NCBI RefSeq assembly: GCF_009711415.1
Contig: NZ_SMLZ01000095.1
Span: 1 to 64,000 of the forward strand
DNA: 64,000 nucleotides
DNA from: Roseibium denhamense
GTDB lineage: Bacteria > Pseudomonadota > Alphaproteobacteria > Rhizobiales > Stappiaceae
Reading direction: 5' to 3'
Under the pieces are notes generated by a model. That model saw only the letters and a program-made list of their open reading frames with translations. It did not search any database and was not told the origin of the DNA. Shown one piece after another: positions 61,640-64,000 of the stretch (position 1 is its first letter; each line of letters begins with the position of its first letter). The position numbers were made by a program, and so were the translations under genes.

Positions 61640-62853
61640 CAGGCGCCTCCAACTGCAACAGGGGGACCCAGCCGCCGGTCGAACTCGGCGATCTCATCGG
61701 CAGTGAACACCTCTTCGATTGGGGTCAGTCCGTCATAGCGCCCGGTGAGGCCGGCATCCTGGTGGATTTCGCGGGCAACGTCCCAGCGGCGCTCATCCCG
61801 TGCCACTTTTGCAGCCTGTGCCCGGCCAATGTCCGTCGGAACGCCGTCCGGGCGGACGAGGCCTTCTTTGGTGAGCAGCCGCAAGGTGTAGGTCTCGCGG
61901 ATGGCATGCCGCGCGGCGAGCGCCAGCAGGCCCTGACGCCGGTGGACCCGGCGCTGGAACCGGCGGTGGCGCAGGACTGCGGCAAGCACCCCGCGGCGCG
62001 GCGCCAGGAGAAGCGACAGCACAAACAGCGCGGCGGCAACCAGAACGATGATGGGACCGGTCGGCAGGGCCGGTGCCGAGGCGGACAGCACAGCGCCCAG
62101 ATATCCGGACAAACCGCCAATCGTCCCGGCGATCCAGATCACCCGGCCGGATCGGTCGGTCCAGAACCGCGCCGTGACGGCGGGAATGATCAGCATGGCC
62201 ACGATCAGGATCAGTCCGACAAGTTTCAGGCCAATGACGGTGACGGCGAGCACGAGGCCCATCATCAGAAGGTCGATCCGCCGGACATTGTAGCCCATTG
62301 CGGCCGCATATTCGCTGTCGAAGGCAACCAGTGTCATGGGCCGGCGCATGAGCCAGGTCGCAAACACCGCCAGAGACCCGCCCACGGCAATGACGACAGC
62401 ATCCTGGAACAGCATGCCGGCAGTTGAGCCGAGAAGGAAACTTTCAAGCCCGGCCTGGCGGCCCGCGCTCATGGACTGAACGATGGTCAGGAGGACGATG
62501 CCGACACCGAAAAAAACGCCCAGAACCGCGCCGATGGCCGCGTCTTCGGCAAGCCGGGTGCGACGCGAGATCCACTCGATCAGCAGGAGCCCGATCCAGG
62601 CCGTTATGGCGGACCCTGCCAGAAGGCCTATCAGGTTCCGGCCGTCGCCGCCCAACGCCACCATGAGCATGAAGGCGAGGGCAACGCCCGGCAGTGTTGC
62701 ATGCGCGACCGCGTCGGAGACCAGTGCGCGTTTGCGCAAAAACAGGAATGTACCGGAGGAGCCTGCTGCAAATCCAAGCAGGGCTGCGCCGACGGCCACC
62801 AGCGCGGCATTGTATCCCGCCTGGAGAATAAGCGCTTCGAAAAACGCGTTCAT
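61639..62853 (-). CDS. metal ABC transporter permease with C-terminal DtxR-like extension
   Basis: This 404-residue protein has an ABC-3 permease part (about 1-285, with DAVAHATLPGVALAFM and KLVGLILIVAMLIIPAVTA). A basic C-terminal cytoplasmic region of about 115 residues follows, with a winged-helix look (LRLLTKEGLVRPDGVPTDIG, then a HQDAGLTGRYDGLTPIEEV-like segment) similar to the helical parts of DtxR/MntR regulators. This fusion is known for TroC/MntC-type permeases. It may sense metal on the inside (inference). It overlaps both neighbours by one base. Confidence 0.9.
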   Translation of the reverse strand: MNAFFEALILQAGYNAALVAVGAALLGFAAGSSGTFLFLRKRALVSDAVAHATLPGVALAFMLMVALGGDGRNLIGLLAGSAITAWIGLLLIEWISRRTRLAEDAAIGAVLGVFFGVGIVLLTIVQSMSAGRQAGLESFLLGSTAGMLFQDAVVIAVGGSLAVFATWLMRRPMTLVAFDSEYAAAMGYNVRRIDLLMMGLVLAVTVIGLKLVGLILIVAMLIIPAVTARFWTDRSGRVIWIAGTIGGLSGYLGAVLSASAPALPTGPIIVLVAAALFVLSLLLAPRRGVLAAVLRHRRFQRRVHRRQGLLALAARHAIRETYTLRLLTKEGLVRPDGVPTDIGRAQAAKVARDERRWDVAREIHQDAGLTGRYDGLTPIEEVFTADEIAEFDRRLGPPVAVGGA

Positions 62854-63677
62854 TAAACGCCTCCGGCCACCGGCAATTCGTCAAGATGGGTGGCTGCGAG
62901 CCGGCCGCCATAGGTCGCCTGAAGGTTCCCGGTGGTGAAGGTGTCTGAGACTGGCCCTTCGGCGATCCGGCGCACGTTGATGAGGAAAACGTGGTCGAAA
63001 TAGTCGGACACGGTCGACAGGTCATGATGGACGGCGACCACCGCTTTGCCCTCGGCCTTGAGGAGTTTGAGAACGTCTATGATGGCCCGCTCGGTTGCAG
63101 CGTCAACGCCGGCAAAAGGTTCATCAAGGAGATAAAGATCCGCATCCTGCGCCAACGCTCGGGCAAGAAACACGCGTTGCTGCTGGCCACCGGAAAGCTG
63201 CCCGATCTGGCGATGGGAGAAATCAGCCATGCCGACCCGGTCGAGGCAGTCCCGCGCGCGGGCCGCCATCTGTCCTGATAACCGGCCGAGCAAGCCGACC
63301 TTGCGGTAAAGCCCCATTTGGACAACGTCCATCACGGTCGTCGGGAAATCCCAGTCGACACTTGCCCGCTGGGGCACATAGGCAATGCGTTCACGCGCCT
63401 TTTCTACCGGCTGGCCGAAGACATAAACCTCGCCGGACAGACGCGGGATGACACCAAGGGCGGCCTTCAGGAGCGTAGACTTGCCCGCACCATTGGGCCC
63501 GATGATGGCGGACATGGCCTCGGCGGGAAAAGTGGCGTCCACCGAAAAGACTGCCGGCTTTTCCCCGTAAGATACCGTCACTCCCCGCACTGCCAGAGGA
63601 GCGCCGGTGGGAACAGCGGCCGGGCGCGTGGCCCGGCCGTCTTGCGCAGCAACAATTGGCTGCTGAGTGGTTGTCAT
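62853..63677 (-). CDS. metal ABC transporter ATPase
   Basis: This 274-residue ATPase has Walker [14 protein letters not shown], signature [15 protein letters not shown] and Walker [13 protein letters not shown], and resembles MntB/TroB/ZnuC. ATG 63677 is chosen because GAGGGA lies just upstream. ATG 63692 would overlap the binding-protein gene. Its stop overlaps the next permease start as TAATG. Confidence 0.94.
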   Translation of the reverse strand: MTTTQQPIVAAQDGRATRPAAVPTGAPLAVRGVTVSYGEKPAVFSVDATFPAEAMSAIIGPNGAGKSTLLKAALGVIPRLSGEVYVFGQPVEKARERIAYVPQRASVDWDFPTTVMDVVQMGLYRKVGLLGRLSGQMAARARDCLDRVGMADFSHRQIGQLSGGQQQRVFLARALAQDADLYLLDEPFAGVDAATERAIIDVLKLLKAEGKAVVAVHHDLSTVSDYFDHVFLINVRRIAEGPVSDTFTTGNLQATYGGRLAATHLDELPVAGGV

Positions 63678-63688
63678 TCCAGGGTCCC

Positions 63689-64000
63689 TCAATTCAGGAG
63701 GCCTTGCATGCCCTTGGCCGGAGCCTTGCCGCCGAGCGCGGACGCGATGGTCGTGGCGTTGTGGTCGATCATACCGATATACGTGCCTTCATAGGTGCCT
63801 GGTTCTCCCATCGCATCCGAAAAGAGTTCTCCGCCAATGATCACCTCATGGCCCTCGGCCGCCGCGCCCTCGATCAGGGCCTGCACATTCCGGTCGGAAA
63901 CCGATGTCTCGACAAAAACAGCCCTGATATTGCGTTCGACCAGCATGTCGACGAGCTCGCCGATGCGCTTAAGGCCTGCCTCGGATTCCGTGGAGATGCC
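63689..64000 (-). CDS. metal ABC transporter substrate-binding protein (partial, 5' end outside window)
   Basis: The C-terminal 103 residues of a cluster A-I (ZnuA/TroA/MntA-like) binding protein are present. The frame is open to the window edge (reading [19 protein letters not shown] at the start). Conserved features are [19 protein letters not shown] and the C-terminal [19 protein letters not shown]. It is the first gene of the metal importer operon. It is truncated only by the window limit. Confidence 0.92.
   Translation of the reverse strand, partial: GISTESEAGLKRIGELVDMLVERNIRAVFVETSVSDRNVQALIEGAAAEGHEVIIGGELFSDAMGEPGTYEGTYIGMIDHNATTIASALGGKAPAKGMQGLLN

Noticed and set aside
1..64000. 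CRISPR arrays, rRNA genes and insertion-sequence transposases
   Set aside because: No regularly spaced repeats, no rRNA sequence and no transposase-like open frame were seen on either strand.

Overview
The window looks like chromosome of an alphaproteobacterium of the Hyphomicrobiales, most like the Stappiaceae (Roseibium/Labrenzia). This is my judgement from gene order and protein character, without a database search. The pointers are a cpa/tad Flp-pilus operon with a TTAACCAT palindrome upstream, a rpmH-rnpA-yidC-engB-argB-nucleotidase run, a def-fmt-truA run next to dapE/dapD, and a pepA-MarR-NlpC trio.

Layout. 1-10131: Flp pilus biogenesis (flp pilin with its own terminator, prepilin peptidase, cpaBCDEF, tadB, tadC, and tadD on the opposite strand). 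10328-37715: mostly core genes, namely pepA, an NlpC/P60 hydrolase, rmuC, def, fmt, truA, an MscS channel, dapE, dapD, an EamA permease, a LysR regulator, a pyrimidine nucleotidase, argB, engB, yidC, rnpA, rpmH, a TVP38 protein with a MerA-like flavoprotein, and an orphan histidine kinase. A Fic-domain gene and a xenobiotic acetyltransferase gene interrupt the engB-yidC interval.

38285-60600: a composite genomic island at tRNA-Arg(ACG). The first part (38363-41203) is small and AT-richer: a tyrosine integrase plus a MerR/DUF433-DUF5615 toxin-antitoxin-like pair, closed by a 23-bp exact copy of the tRNA 3' end. The second part (41204-60600) carries a large catabolic system and a replication-type helix-turn-helix gene, and ends in a decayed 48-nt copy of the 3' half of the same tRNA. 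No integrase remains in the second part.

The catabolic system is 16 genes in two divergent operons around a 210-bp control region. The rightward operon encodes a ribose-type ABC importer (binding protein, two permeases, double ATPase) with an SDR, a beta-hydroxyacid dehydrogenase and a ThuA-like protein. The leftward operon starts with an unusual regulator (DNA-binding domain fused to a MalE-type solute-binding domain, no signal peptide). It continues with an SDR, an M24 hydrolase with an altered metal site, E1-alpha/E1-beta of a 2-oxoacid dehydrogenase, a double-lipoyl protein with a degenerate E2 domain, a semialdehyde dehydrogenase, a lipoyl-less E2 and another SDR. I infer import of a sugar- or polyol-like compound, stepwise oxidation, thiamine-dependent oxidative cleavage to an acyl-CoA, and oxidation of an aldehyde fragment. 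The substrate is not identifiable from sequence alone, and this is the best candidate for an undescribed system here. A palindrome (TATCCA-AAA-TGGATA) with further TGGATAAT half-sites in the control region is its likely operator.

60707-64000: a Mn/Zn/Fe-type ABC importer operon (two permeases, ATPase, and a binding protein cut by the window end).
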